Below the pieces are notes generated by a model. It saw nothing but the letters and a program-made list of their open reading frames with translations. It was not told the origin of the DNA and did not search any database. Of a stretch of 64,000 bases of DNA, positions 1 to 9,742 are shown piece after piece. The DNA is from Aporrectodea caliginosa (lineage: Eukaryota > Annelida > Clitellata > Crassiclitellata > Lumbricidae): NCBI GenBank assembly GCA_020284085.1, contig JACEVL010000428.1, forward strand, positions 227,501-291,500. The letters run 5' to 3'. The position numbers were made by a program, and so were the translations under genes. Position 1 is the stretch's first letter, and every line of letters begins with the position of its first letter.

Positions 1-1
1 G

Positions 2-1726
2 AATGCCTTCAATGCTCTGAGAAGGGACTCAATGTTAGAGGCGGTGGCAGCAAAAGCTCCAGAAATATACAGATACGTATATGACAACTATGCCTACGCC
101 CCCCAACTACAAACCAGACAGCACACAATTCTTTCCGAGGAAGGCACCCAGCAAGGCGACCCTTTAGGACCACTGGAGTTTTGTCTGGCAATACATCCGC
201 TTCTAGAGAGTTTGACAACTCCATTCACTATAGGCTATATGGACGATCTTACTCTTGCTGGACCGATCGATCAAGTTGAACATGACATCCGCTTGATAGA
301 GAAAGAGGCGCCCATGTACGGTCTAAAGCTGAATCGAACAAAATGCGAAACATCTGCTAGAAGCTACGATGAAGCTAAGAATATTAAGACCTTCGCCGAG
401 TTTGAAAATATCGCCATTGAAGATTTGTCATTGTTGGGAGCACCGCTGCTGCCAGGCAAGGCTGTCGATAAAACCATCCAGAAAAAGATAAAAGATTTGG
501 AGAAAGTCGTAAAAAGGCTTGAGATGCTACACCCACACGACTCATTCACCCTGCTGAGGAGCAGCTTAAGCATTCCTAAGCTGCTGTACACATTAAGAAC
601 TTCAGCCTGCTTCTTAAACGAAGAACTTCTATGTGGTTTCGACGAAGTCTTGAGAACAGGCCTGTGTAGCCTTCTCAATATATACATGAGCGACGATCAA
701 TGGATCCAGGCATCTCTACCTGTTAGAAACGGTGGTCTGGGAATTCGTAGTGCCGTTATGCTGGCAACTTCCGCCTTTTTGGCATCAGCCGCTGGCACGC
801 GAACCCTTCAAGACCGACTGCTACACGCTTTTCCTCTAACAATCACAGACCCGTTGGTAGAGGAGGCCTTAAGTTCTTGGTCATCGAAGTCGAACGCACC
901 TCCTCCCATCGAGCAGAAGGCTCATATACAACGGGAATGGGACAGCAAACTCATCTCAAATGCACTTCAAGGCCTATCGGAAAGAACAAATGATTCTGCT
1001 GCTAAAGCCAGATTGTTAGCCATTCAATCACCACACTCCGGAGATTGGCTCCATGCACTTCCAATTACAACAGCAGGATTACGGATGTCAGGAGAGGTCC
1101 TAAGAATAGCATCAGGCATCCGGCTGGGCACTGCACTGTGTGAAAAACACACCTGCAAATGTGGTGCCACAGTAGAATCCAACGGCCATCATGGATTCTC
1201 CTGCGTCAAAGGAGCAGGAAGACAACATCGACATGGCATGCTCAACGACGTTATTTGGCGAGCTTTCACCAGAGCCAAAATACCGGCAATCAAAGAGCCC
1301 AACGGCCTCTCCAGATCAGACGGCAAAAGGCCTGACGGAGTCACCATCATACCTTGGCATAGAGGTCGTTGCATGGCGTGGGATGTGACGGTACCAGACA
1401 CTTTCGCTGCATCCTACGAACATCTAACATCGCAGAACGCAGGTGCAGCAGCGGAAAAAGCAGCTCATAACAAACAATCCAAATACGCTGCTATCTCACA
1501 AACACATCATTTCGTTCCTGTAGCAGTCGAAACTGCAGGAAGCTGGCACACAGAATCACTGCAGTTTGTTCGAGAACTTGGAGGCAAGATCTCAGCAGCG
1601 ACAGGCGACCAGCGTGAAACCAGTCATCTACTACAACGCCTATCAGTGGCCCTACAAATTGGAAACTCTCTTTCTGCTTTAGGCACCACAGATTGCAACA
1701 ACACTGTAGCCAAGGAGAATGACAGC

Positions 1727-1794
<68 letters not shown>

Positions 1795-1846
1795 TTTTTT
1801 TTTTTCCCTGAGGTACTTCATTCCCCCAGGGTCTTACAGATTATAA
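2..1846 (+). CDS. Non-LTR retrotransposon ORF (RT + CCHC + restriction-like endonuclease), 5' cut by window edge
   Basis: The frame is open from base 2 and is already inside the reverse transcriptase: NAFNALRRD (motif A), GTQQGDPLGP (motif B) and YMDD (catalytic motif C). Further on come a cysteine/histidine knuckle (CEKHTCKCG, then H and C about 12-20 residues later) and a PD-(D/E)XK-like stretch, GKRPDGVTIIPW...WDVTV, followed by a K..KY segment. This order is that of non-LTR elements that use a restriction-like endonuclease (R2/NeSL/Hero-type superfamily). I cannot assign a clade. No apurinic-type endonuclease is visible. The coding frame loses its own stop: after about base 1,726 it runs through a (TTA)n array as poly-leucine and ends in sequence that is the antisense 3' UTR of the neighbouring minus-strand element. 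It is therefore a 3'-damaged copy. Confidence 0.85.
1727..1805. repeat. (TTA)n microsatellite plus T-tract between two retrotransposon tails
   Basis: About 22 TTA units are followed by about 13 T. Read on the minus strand this is a run of A followed by (TAA)n, a typical 3' tail of the element at 1,868-4,612. The same array directly abuts the plus-strand element ending at about 1,726, so both elements meet in one shared tail. Confidence 0.9.
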
Positions 1847-1867
1847 AAGCGTTGTATTCTGGAACGG

Positions 1868-4612
1868 CTACCCCTCATCCATGTCAATTAAGGGTTTAAT
1901 GAAGGAACCACTGAAAGCAACAGCGTTGAATCGTTGTATTGTAATGGATATGCGCTGGAATAAGAAGCTGGATTCTCTGGGTTCGCCGGTTGCTTGTGTC
2001 AGATGGCGTCCCAGGTCGGAGATAAAATCAAGGCCTTTGCTGTTGATTGGACCTAGCGTTTCCATAGCAATCGGAATGAAAACGTGAGTGTTAAGGAGGG
2101 CGGAGTATTTCTGGTTCTTTCTGTCCTCCGCCAAGCCGGCCGCTGCTCCGGCTCGGGTGGCTGATGCGGCAAGGTAGGATGGAGCTAGCGTGTCCACCAC
2201 CGTGGCATCCCACACCAGGCCTCTGCCGGCTCTCCATGGAATAAGAGTGATGCCATCCGGTCTTTTGCCGTCCGATCGAAGCAGGCCTTGCGGTTCCTTG
2301 GTCGCCGGGAACCCTGCTTTAACAAGAGCCCGGTAGAACAGGTCGTTGAGGACACCATGGCGAGCCACACGGCCAAAGCCCAGCGAACAAGACAAGCCGT
2401 GTTCGCCCCTCGCGGTGACAAGTGCGCCACAAGCACAAGTGTGTGGTTCGCATATGCTGGCTCCTAAGCGCAATCCAACCGCCACCCTCATGGCCTCATC
2501 ACTCAGTCTCAAGCCACAGGAAGTGATCGGCAAGGAGTAAAGCCAGTCTCCGGCATGCTGAGCTGTGATGGCCCTCCATCGGGCCTGGTCATGTTTCTCT
2601 ATTAGCGGGTTGAATAGCTCTGAGAACGTCTTTTGTAGTAGTGGTTTGTCCCATTTGGATTGTGCATGAGTTGGGAAGTCTTCAGTGATGTTGGTTCCCA
2701 GATCCGCCTGCCACAAAGCCATTAGCTTCTCAACGTGTGGGTCTGGCTGGTTGCCTAGCTCTCTGAGGATGTCTGACTGGAGAACGAGGGTGCCTGCGGC
2801 CGATGCCAGAAAGGCGGGAAGTGCCAGCGACGACACCCTACGTACTCCCAGTCCTCCCATGCCAATTGGAAGAGTGGACTGAAGCCATTGAGACTCAGAC
2901 AGGTTGATGTTTAAAATGTCCTCCAGGCCCTTTCGAAGACGCTGGTCGTACTCAGCCAAAGCGGGGTGACACACACATGGCGCACAACGTAGACTGTAGA
3001 GCATCTTTGGGGCGCCCAGAGAGCTTCTGAGTATGAGCAGAGCGTCTTGGCGCGCTATTATGCTTAGTCTGTTAAGAGCTTTGCTCAGCTCCTCCACTCT
3101 GGTGTCCAGTGCTATTTGAAGAGCTGACCCAGTGGAGAGCGGTGCTCCTAAGAGGCAGATCAGGTCTAGGTTCAACCTTGTGAATTGTCTGAATGATTTG
3201 TGAGTGACTTGTTGCAGATCTGTGGCTGTCACTTCACATTTCGCTCTGTTAAAGACGAGGCCCAGGTCTGCACATTCTGCCTCCAAAGAATCTATGTCTG
3301 CCTCAACCGTGGATGATGGTCCACCCAAGGATATGTCGTCTAAATATCCGAAGGCTAGAGGAGAAGTCAACTTGAGGAGGGCAGGTTGAAGAGGAAGACA
3401 GAACAACAGAGGGCCCAGCGGGTCGCCCTGCTGTGGGCCAACCATCGACAGTATTGTGTATTTGCCAAATTTGAGCTGAGATGTTTCTGCGTAAGCCAGA
3501 TGGCAGTAAGGCGCAATCTCTGGCAGAAGAGTGTTGACAGACGATAGCATACGATCTCGATGCAGACTGTTGAAAGCGTTTGATATGTCGAGCTTTACAA
3601 AGACGGCGTTCGAGTCCAGATCTGCCAAAAATCGACGTGAAGCATGAACTGCAGCCTCCGCTCCTCCTGAAATACCGACACCTAGTTGTCTTGGTGACAG
3701 GTAGGATAATATTTTGGGTATTGAGTAAGAGTTGGCACCCTTGGAGGCAAGTCTGCGCCATAGGTATCCTATTACAATGGGACGCAGGCCGCCTGTTTTC
3801 TTCCTGAGGGCGAACAGTGTGCCACCGAACAGGATCGATCTGATTTCTTGTGGGCAGATGCCTTTCAGCAGTAAGTTGATTAATGCTGTGACTGCTAAGA
3901 CGAGAGTTTGGCCGGCATCTGCGGATTTAATCATTTCCAGAAGGTGCTGTGGCCGCAGTCCATCCGGGCCACCCGAAGAACCAGCTGGAAATGTACGGAT
4001 GAGGTCACGCAGCTCTGACTCCGCAAGTTGGATTGGCTGAGTAAGAGGTGGAGGCGGAGCAGTCGGGCGGTCCAGTGGAGGGACCGGATGCTTAGATTGT
4101 AGTTCGGTGAATGTTTGATCGCAGATCAAGGCCGGAGTTTCACCCGAGCAGAGTATCCTTGCAGCCGCCTTGATATTGCCATCTTCAAGCTTGGCCGAGA
4201 CTGCTGCCGCAATAGACTGATCACTGCCATAGTTCTTGTTGTTACCCGCCTGGTGATGCTGTTCTTCATCTCCGAATATTGCTTCCGCCTTGGTGCGCCA
4301 AGTGTCGAAAAACTCTGTGGTCCTTTTCTTAATGATGGAGGTCAGGTTATGACGCTTGCCTCCGTGTCTTAGCTGTTCCAGTATTACTGCGCCGAAGCTC
4401 AGAAGGCATCTCCAGTTGTCCAGCTGCATTGGATCTGATGTGAGCTGGTTGATAATGCTTGTTAAGAGTAGACCTGTACAGCTTCTGGCACCTTTAGGAA
4501 TGTGACGCATGAGTTTAAACTGTAAAGAAGGGTGTTTTGAATAATCAGTGGTAGGCGCTGCTTTGCATCTGACATTGGCCGTTCCATCTGTTTGACACAA
4601 TGTTTGGTTCAT
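1868..4612 (-). CDS. Non-LTR retrotransposon ORF, RT + CCHC + restriction-like endonuclease (914 aa open frame)
   Basis: Domains in order: an N-terminal region of unknown role; a reverse transcriptase with fingers motif GGPDGLRPQHLLEM, motif A KLDISNAFNSLHRD, motif B GPQQGDPLGP and active site GYLDD; a thumb; a CCHC-like knuckle (CEPHTCACG ... HGLSC); and a restriction-like endonuclease with GKRPDGITLIPW and WDATVVDT, then K..KY and PIAMETLG. The family is as for the copy at 2-1,846, with which it aligns from motif A to the C-terminus. The 3' UTR runs to about 1,806 and ends in A-run plus (TAA)n. The ATG used here follows an in-frame stop. The true N-terminus probably lies upstream in another frame (see 4,613-4,943). 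There is no internal stop over 914 codons, so the insertion is fairly young. Confidence 0.88.
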   Translation of the reverse strand: MNQTLCQTDGTANVRCKAAPTTDYSKHPSLQFKLMRHIPKGARSCTGLLLTSIINQLTSDPMQLDNWRCLLSFGAVILEQLRHGGKRHNLTSIIKKRTTEFFDTWRTKAEAIFGDEEQHHQAGNNKNYGSDQSIAAAVSAKLEDGNIKAAARILCSGETPALICDQTFTELQSKHPVPPLDRPTAPPPPLTQPIQLAESELRDLIRTFPAGSSGGPDGLRPQHLLEMIKSADAGQTLVLAVTALINLLLKGICPQEIRSILFGGTLFALRKKTGGLRPIVIGYLWRRLASKGANSYSIPKILSYLSPRQLGVGISGGAEAAVHASRRFLADLDSNAVFVKLDISNAFNSLHRDRMLSSVNTLLPEIAPYCHLAYAETSQLKFGKYTILSMVGPQQGDPLGPLLFCLPLQPALLKLTSPLAFGYLDDISLGGPSSTVEADIDSLEAECADLGLVFNRAKCEVTATDLQQVTHKSFRQFTRLNLDLICLLGAPLSTGSALQIALDTRVEELSKALNRLSIIARQDALLILRSSLGAPKMLYSLRCAPCVCHPALAEYDQRLRKGLEDILNINLSESQWLQSTLPIGMGGLGVRRVSSLALPAFLASAAGTLVLQSDILRELGNQPDPHVEKLMALWQADLGTNITEDFPTHAQSKWDKPLLQKTFSELFNPLIEKHDQARWRAITAQHAGDWLYSLPITSCGLRLSDEAMRVAVGLRLGASICEPHTCACGALVTARGEHGLSCSLGFGRVARHGVLNDLFYRALVKAGFPATKEPQGLLRSDGKRPDGITLIPWRAGRGLVWDATVVDTLAPSYLAASATRAGAAAGLAEDRKNQKYSALLNTHVFIPIAMETLGPINSKGLDFISDLGRHLTQATGEPRESSFLFQRISITIQRFNAVAFSGSFIKPLIDMDEG

Positions 4613-4712
4613 GAATTACTTGCGATAGGACATTGGCCGTTCCATCTGTTTGACACATGTTTGGTTCATGAATTACTTGCGATAGGACATTGGCCGTTCC
4701 ATCTGTTTGACT
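4571..4712 (-). repeat. 57/58-bp tandem repeat at the N-terminus of the retrotransposon ORF
   Basis: There are two full units (4,571-4,628, 58 bp; 4,629-4,685, 57 bp) and a partial third, all starting gacattggccgttccatctg on the plus strand. On the minus strand a 57-bp unit encodes 19 residues beginning QTDGTANV. The 58-bp unit has one extra A in gacacaatg versus gacacatg, which shifts the frame. Confidence 0.9.
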
Positions 4713-4943
4713 CGTGTTTGGGTTTGTGTTCCTTGTGTTCCTTGTTGTGATGGGTTGAGGCGACTTGATCGTGACCAGGTCCGGTTGGCTTTCGGCCAGT
4801 GGAGGCTTATTGGAGCCCGGACAGGGATCCGCCCTTGATCCGTGTAAGTGGACTCTGCCATCCTTGAGATGAAGTTGCCTAGAGACAGAGCTTCTCATTT
4901 GAGGCGATCGATCGATCGATTTCCTTGGTCGATCGCCTAGCAA
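4613..4943 (-). pseudogene. Probable frameshifted N-terminal part of the retrotransposon ORF
   Basis: An open minus-strand frame, offset by one base from the 914-codon frame, enters the 57-bp repeats from upstream and encodes two QTDGTANVLSQVIHEPN units. It goes out of frame in the 58-bp unit exactly where the main frame opens. The simplest reading is one original ORF broken by a +1 insertion in a repeat unit. The residues upstream (proline-, serine- and arginine-rich) match no domain I recognise. Confidence 0.55.
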
Positions 4944-4960
4944 GGGTATGGTGGATCGAT

Positions 4961-4993
4961 AAATCGATCGCGCAAATCTAGCGCGATCGATTT
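4961..4993. other. Perfect 13-bp inverted repeat, 7-nt loop
   Basis: AAATCGATCGCGC (4,961-4,973) and its exact reverse complement (4,981-4,993) flank AAATCTA. Further GATCGATCG motifs lie at 4,905-4,940. This is just upstream of the minus-strand retrotransposon, so it may be its 5' end or its target. Confidence 0.85.
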
Positions 4994-5385
4994 ACTCCAA
5001 GAGGAAACTGGAGCCATTATTTTATTTACCTAATTTACATTACTTTAATTTTTGCTTACTTGCGGCGGCGGTGAATGCGTTCGGAACGCAGCGTTTCGTG
5101 ACCTAATGACTGTTGAGTGATCGCTCCAATTTCGTACAGTATGATTGGTCATAACAACACGGTGGACACCTCCCGCGTAACGTCATTTGTAAGTTTCGTA
5201 ACGTCACTAATTTCGGAACTTATTGAAAGCAACAATGACGGCCACGGTGCCGAAGTGGAATAATAATGTACAGTTTAGCACGCTTCTGTCATGGAAATTA
5301 GGTGACTCGTTCGATGTGGATGTAGTCGAGTTAGCCAAGTAGGCAGTAGCATGTTAAAACTTATTACAACTATGAATGATGTGGA

Positions 5386-5695
5386 ACCAGGCCCGCAGAG
5401 AGGGAGCAGATGGCAAAAACCCAGGGGCCTGGCGACTTTTAGGGGCCCAGCAATCAACTTATGAAAAATATTGTAATCAGTTAACCTATACAAAGTTTAT
5501 GATTTATGCCTTTAAAATATAATATTACGGACACTTAACTACAATAGTTGCATTATAAATATAATTTTGTAGGGTTGTATCCACACTATTACTATTTCAG
5601 TTTGTTTTAAAAAGTTTCTCATAAAGTCTAAGGATAGTTAGGGGCCCGTGACTGCTCTGCCTAGGGTCCCGGAATTTCTGTCGGCAGCCCTGTGT
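5386..5695. mobile_element. Possible hAT-type MITE
   Basis: The segment opens with aggcccgcagagagggag and closes with a sequence whose complement begins cagggctgccgacag. Both ends are rich in GGGCCC motifs. The ends match only loosely and I could not find a convincing target duplication. Confidence 0.3.
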
Positions 5696-6026
5696 CGAAC
5701 GGATAGGCTAACAAGCAACGGCGCTTGTTTTCGGTTGCTGGCCCTAGGACTGGAATGGCTGTTGCGCTCCATCTAGTGAATAGAGTTCACACGGTCACAC
5801 CATTATTCTTTCATAACTTAACGACTGTCTTATTTAGCCGTGGCTGGACTAGGAGCGCTTCTGAGTCGATCACCTTGAAAGGGCGCAATAAGAAAACGAA
5901 TTAATAATACTGTCAATAGTAATAATAACGGAACTGAGATAGGCCTACAAAATTAGTACTATATAATAATTTATGTAGCTATACGAATACGATACACAAA
6001 ATACGCTGTATACAAAAGCTCTCGAG

Positions 6027-6069
6027 ATCGATCGCGCACCGATCGCCTACTCAATCCAGCGCGATCGAT
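6027..6069. other. Second GATCGATCGCGC hairpin
   Basis: ATCGATCGCGC (6,027-6,037) and its exact complement (6,059-6,069) are separated by 21 nt. The arms share the core of the hairpin at 4,961-4,993, about 1.06 kb away. Confidence 0.8.
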
Positions 6070-6336
6070 TTTCAGAATGGTATATTTAGTTGTACATTAT
6101 GTGAATGCACCTCGAAATTATATCACTTTTAACAATTGAACCCATTAATTAGTGATATTTGATATTATTGCGTACATTTTTTACTTTTTGGATAAACAAA
6201 TATAAGATTATGTGTGTTTTGAAACTGATCTATGTATAAAAGATACACACAATCATCCCTACAAATGTTTATATAGTATAAATGTACATCCATACATAGA
6301 TATCCATACATATATATCGGTTTACGTTGTAATGCC

Positions 6337-6762
6337 GTATTCAGCCATTTTCACACAGATTACGCGTATTATTATTTATTTTGATCACTTCCGGTATTCA
6401 AAAGACAAAGATGTAGGTATGCAAATGAAGCCCTACATTCCCTCTAACGAATGGTATATTTGTTTCTCTTCTGGGAAGAAAACTGAATACGCTACAGACA
6501 AAAAACTAAGGGGGGAGTCCTTCCATTCAGCCATTTTTCACGCATATTACGCGTATTATTATTTATTTTGAACACTTCCGGTCATCATAAAACAAATTAA
6601 TCAGTATGAAAAAATAGCACAACGTGTCCTCTATGCAACGGCATAATTTATTTCTCTTCAAAAATAAATTATTAATACGTTATAATCGAAAAAACATGAA
6701 AAATGTGTGAAAGTGTAACCTATTTTCATACATTTTAATTTATTTTGAGCACTTCCGGTTGT
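6337..6762 (+). repeat. Three diverged tandem units of about 190 bp
   Basis: The phrases attcagccatttt...acgcgtattattatttatttt and cacttccggt recur at 6,337, 6,526 and (weaker) 6,720. A second phrase, cattccctctaacgaatgg, recurs at 6,438 and 6,801. No coding sense. Confidence 0.7.
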
Positions 6763-7194
6763 CTCAGGTCAACTCAGTGACCATAGAAATGTAGCCCCAC
6801 ATTCCCTCTATAGAATGGTATAATTTGTGTCTCTTAATATTAAATGACGGATAAGATATAGTCAAACATCTAGGGGGTGGTATCCACCCCCCCTGGTACC
6901 TCGGGTATATTGGGTATAACTTTTGAACGGTGTGAGATATCATCTCACATTTTACCTCAAAACGTGTGTAAATGAACCCCCTATAGCTACCTAAAAGGTC
7001 AAATTTTGATTCCATACCGAAAAAGTTTGAGATGAAAAAAACCTAGGGGGTGGCAACCACCCCCCCCCCTTGGTAGCCTGAGGGTTAACAAAGAAGCAGC
7101 CGAATAGATCTAGGCCTACCAAGCACAATTAATGTCTCTCACAGATGCCAATTATATAAGTAATCGCGCAGTTTGATCTTCGCTGCATCGTAAA

Positions 7195-7610
7195 CCGACC
7201 CAGTTTTATGGTCAACCTGGTCCAATTATTACAGTCAACCTGACCCAATTCTTTCTAGTTAATCGACCCAATCCCTAAATCAATCTCGCCCAGTCCTTAG
7301 GCCAAACCTAAGATTATCGTCAATAGGGCCAAACTGACCCAATTCTTGTCAATCTGACCCAATTCCTATATATACAGTAAAGCTTACCCAAATCTTTAGT
7401 CAATCTGAATTCTTAATAGTCAACCTAAGACGATAATAATAACGTTAGGCCTATTATCGTCTTAGAGTCAACGGACTCAAGTCTTAAGGCAATTTGACCC
7501 AGTTCTTACAAACAACATGACCCAATTAGGCCTAGTGCGATCAACCCAGCACAATCCATTTACTTAAACCTGATTCAATTCCTGTAGTTTTTAACCTAAA
7601 CTAATTCTCA
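7195..7610 (+). repeat. Degenerate 20-30 bp minisatellite
   Basis: About fifteen imperfect repeats of the phrase gtcaatctgacccaattc with variable spacing. No gene is visible. Confidence 0.65.
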
Positions 7611-8039
7611 GTTAACTGACCTAAATTCTAAAATATAATGTAAATCTTTTAAATTTCTCGGCGCGGTACAAAAACCACGTCAAGGAGATCAGTTTATGTC
7701 TATAGGCTACAATCACTACTGTAACGCGCCCTAGGGTCGGTAGGCCTACTGTCACACTAGTTACAATGGCTAGTTGAAGTTGTTGAACGTAGGGTGCGCG
7801 TTTTTCCGTGTGGTCCAAGCCGCCAAATGACTTCTGTAAATAGGTTATGAACACAGAGGGACACTGAACGCGCAATAGTGCATCTCTGCATTCATAAAGC
7901 GCCACTATATAAAGACAATTAAGGCATCGATTCGATCTATGGCGATGACCAATAATTGTGAATCGCCTAAGCCCTAAGCTGTAGCCTATGGTTCCCGCGA
8001 CTTCCCTCTTTTGGGCGCTGTAGACGTTTCGAGATTACG

Positions 8040-8175
8040 ATATGATTACGTGTACGAGTGAAGGTCTTGCTCAAGGTCCCTACACAGTAACCGTCTCAAA
8101 CGAGGACCGAACCCATATATGATCAGTTGACAACGACTCCATTTTCTCAGCCTCGGCATATGACAGCGCCCATCC
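8040..8175 (-). repeat. SINE fragments (tRNA-headed family B, plus tail of family A)
   Basis: On the plus strand ttgctcaaggtccctacacagtaaccgtctc and a following gaccgaaccc are the inverted body and B-box-like part of the family also at 16,085-16,255. The adjacent ttttctcagcctcggcatatga is the inverted tail of the second SINE family (compare 42,613-42,830). Confidence 0.65.
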
Positions 8176-8395
8176 TGGTCGACTGATCCTGCCATCGAAA
8201 GCATAACCGCTTGCCGGATCGGGTCCCTGAATAGGGTCCTGCGCATTGCAGCTCGCCTTGTTGGCCGCATTCCGAGGTTTGGGCGGGTTTCTGAATACAT
8301 GAGGGATGTGCTCCACTGGCTTTTTTACCCACAGCGTATTGTGTATCGAATCTCTGTCTAGTTCCGGCGCTGCATTGAGGGTCTAACCCCTCTGT

Positions 8396-8700
8396 AGTTG
8401 CGGGAGCTCTGCTGCTTCACCACATGCGTCCAGCGCCGTTGCTTTCTCCGCTCGGCTGCACAGGCTGAGCTCATTGTTCCTCGTTCGCGGACTGCTTTCA
8501 GGCAGCGTCACGCCTTCTCCGTGGCTGACCCTTCAACCTGGGTATGGGCTCCCTACCATGCTTCGTCAGACAACTGCTGGCCACTGCTTTGTTTCTCACT
8601 TATTAAGAATATACTGTTCGACCGGGGTTGGGCTCGGAGTGCTTCTGAGTAGGCATCCTTGAAGGGGCGCTATATAAATTTGCTGAAATAAATAAATAAC
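8396..8700 (+). mobile_element. 3' end of an L2/CR1-like LINE
   Basis: Residual coding resembling a LINE C-terminus (TAFRQRHAFSVADPSTW) is followed by the genome-wide 3' signature gagtgcttctgagtaggcatccttgaagg, then gcgctatataaat and (AAATA)n. The copy is 5' truncated. Confidence 0.6.
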
Positions 8701-8862
8701 CAACGCAAGCCTGCATACTGTATACTCATCTCAGAGCGGAGTTTGCAAGTTGAACTTTAGAGTATATTTTCATTCCTATTGAGATTTGAACTCCAGTCTT
8801 TTCAACCTACTGTCCAACATACCAATCACTGAATATAACGGACGCCCTACGGTAGGTCACTT

Positions 8863-8926
8863 TGCGGCAGACTGGGAAGGTAGGGGGACGGTAGGTGACC
8901 TACCCTCCCCTTCCCAGTCTGCCGCA
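8863..8926. other. Long perfect hairpin, 18-bp arms with an inner palindrome
   Basis: TGCGGCAGACTGGGAAGG (8,863-8,880) pairs with its exact complement at 8,909-8,926. The 28-nt centre contains GGTAGGTGACCTACC, a further 7-bp stem. On either strand the transcript would form a near-continuous stem. Confidence 0.9.
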
Positions 8927-9742
8927 TCTGGTATTACAATTCCCACTCTACGTGATAATCCAGCTGCCTCCTACATGAGTTTACTTTACAGAATACACTC
9001 GCTGTGTACAGAAGTCCTTGCTATGTTTCACGTCGACTTGCTATGCTACAGAAGTGACATCATCCACGTGACACTCGGATAATCATCCGTCTCCGCCTGT
9101 GTAGGCCTATAACGATGGTGTCAAAAGAAGTGACCCCGTTGATGACAATAGGCAGCCAACCAAGATATAGATAATATATAAATATATTATATAATATATT
9201 ATATCCCTCTATGTCTGTCTGTCTGACACACACGCACACACACCCTCTTTCCTTTTCAAGTTCAATGCCCAGTTATTACCATTATTATTATGACTTACCA
9301 ACCAACCTGCCGACAGACAGACAGAGATAGAGAGACAAAGAGACAGACGGGCACACATGAAGACACACATGCATAGATACATGAAAACAACTGATATGAG
9401 TTAATAAAACAAGATTATTTAAAGTGTAAACAGATTTTGCAAGTAAAACCGACGACAATAGTTAAAAGAGGTAAAATCAACATCAGTATCTGAATAACAT
9501 TATACACAAACGCCCAATAAATGTACAGCCCATAAACATACTGCACAAACAGACTGCTAAACGTTGTCCGTAACAAGGGAGAACAATGAGGGTGGGGTTT
9601 TAGAAATCAAAGGGTCAACCAAATGTGAAAGACATAGAAGCCACTGCTAACGAGGACAGTGGCCTCTACCAAAGACGGACTGCTATGTGTCCGGTGACCT
9701 TTAGCCTTAGGACAGAAAGCAAAGGTCGAGTGTCATGCCGAC

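Larger units (their letters stand above)
4994..9742. other. Intergenic, repeat-rich, no gene recognised
   Basis: I see no conserved coding sequence here. The region holds the hairpins, degenerate tandem repeats, SINE and LINE fragments listed separately, plus an AT-palindromic stretch (9,165-9,205) and short CA/CAGA microsatellites (9,225-9,245; 9,310-9,360). Confidence 0.7.

Noticed and set aside
1724..1846. Poly-leucine and phenylalanine C-terminus on the plus-strand retrotransposon protein
   Set aside because: Read-through of the shared (TTA)n tail and of the neighbour's antisense 3' UTR, not a real domain.
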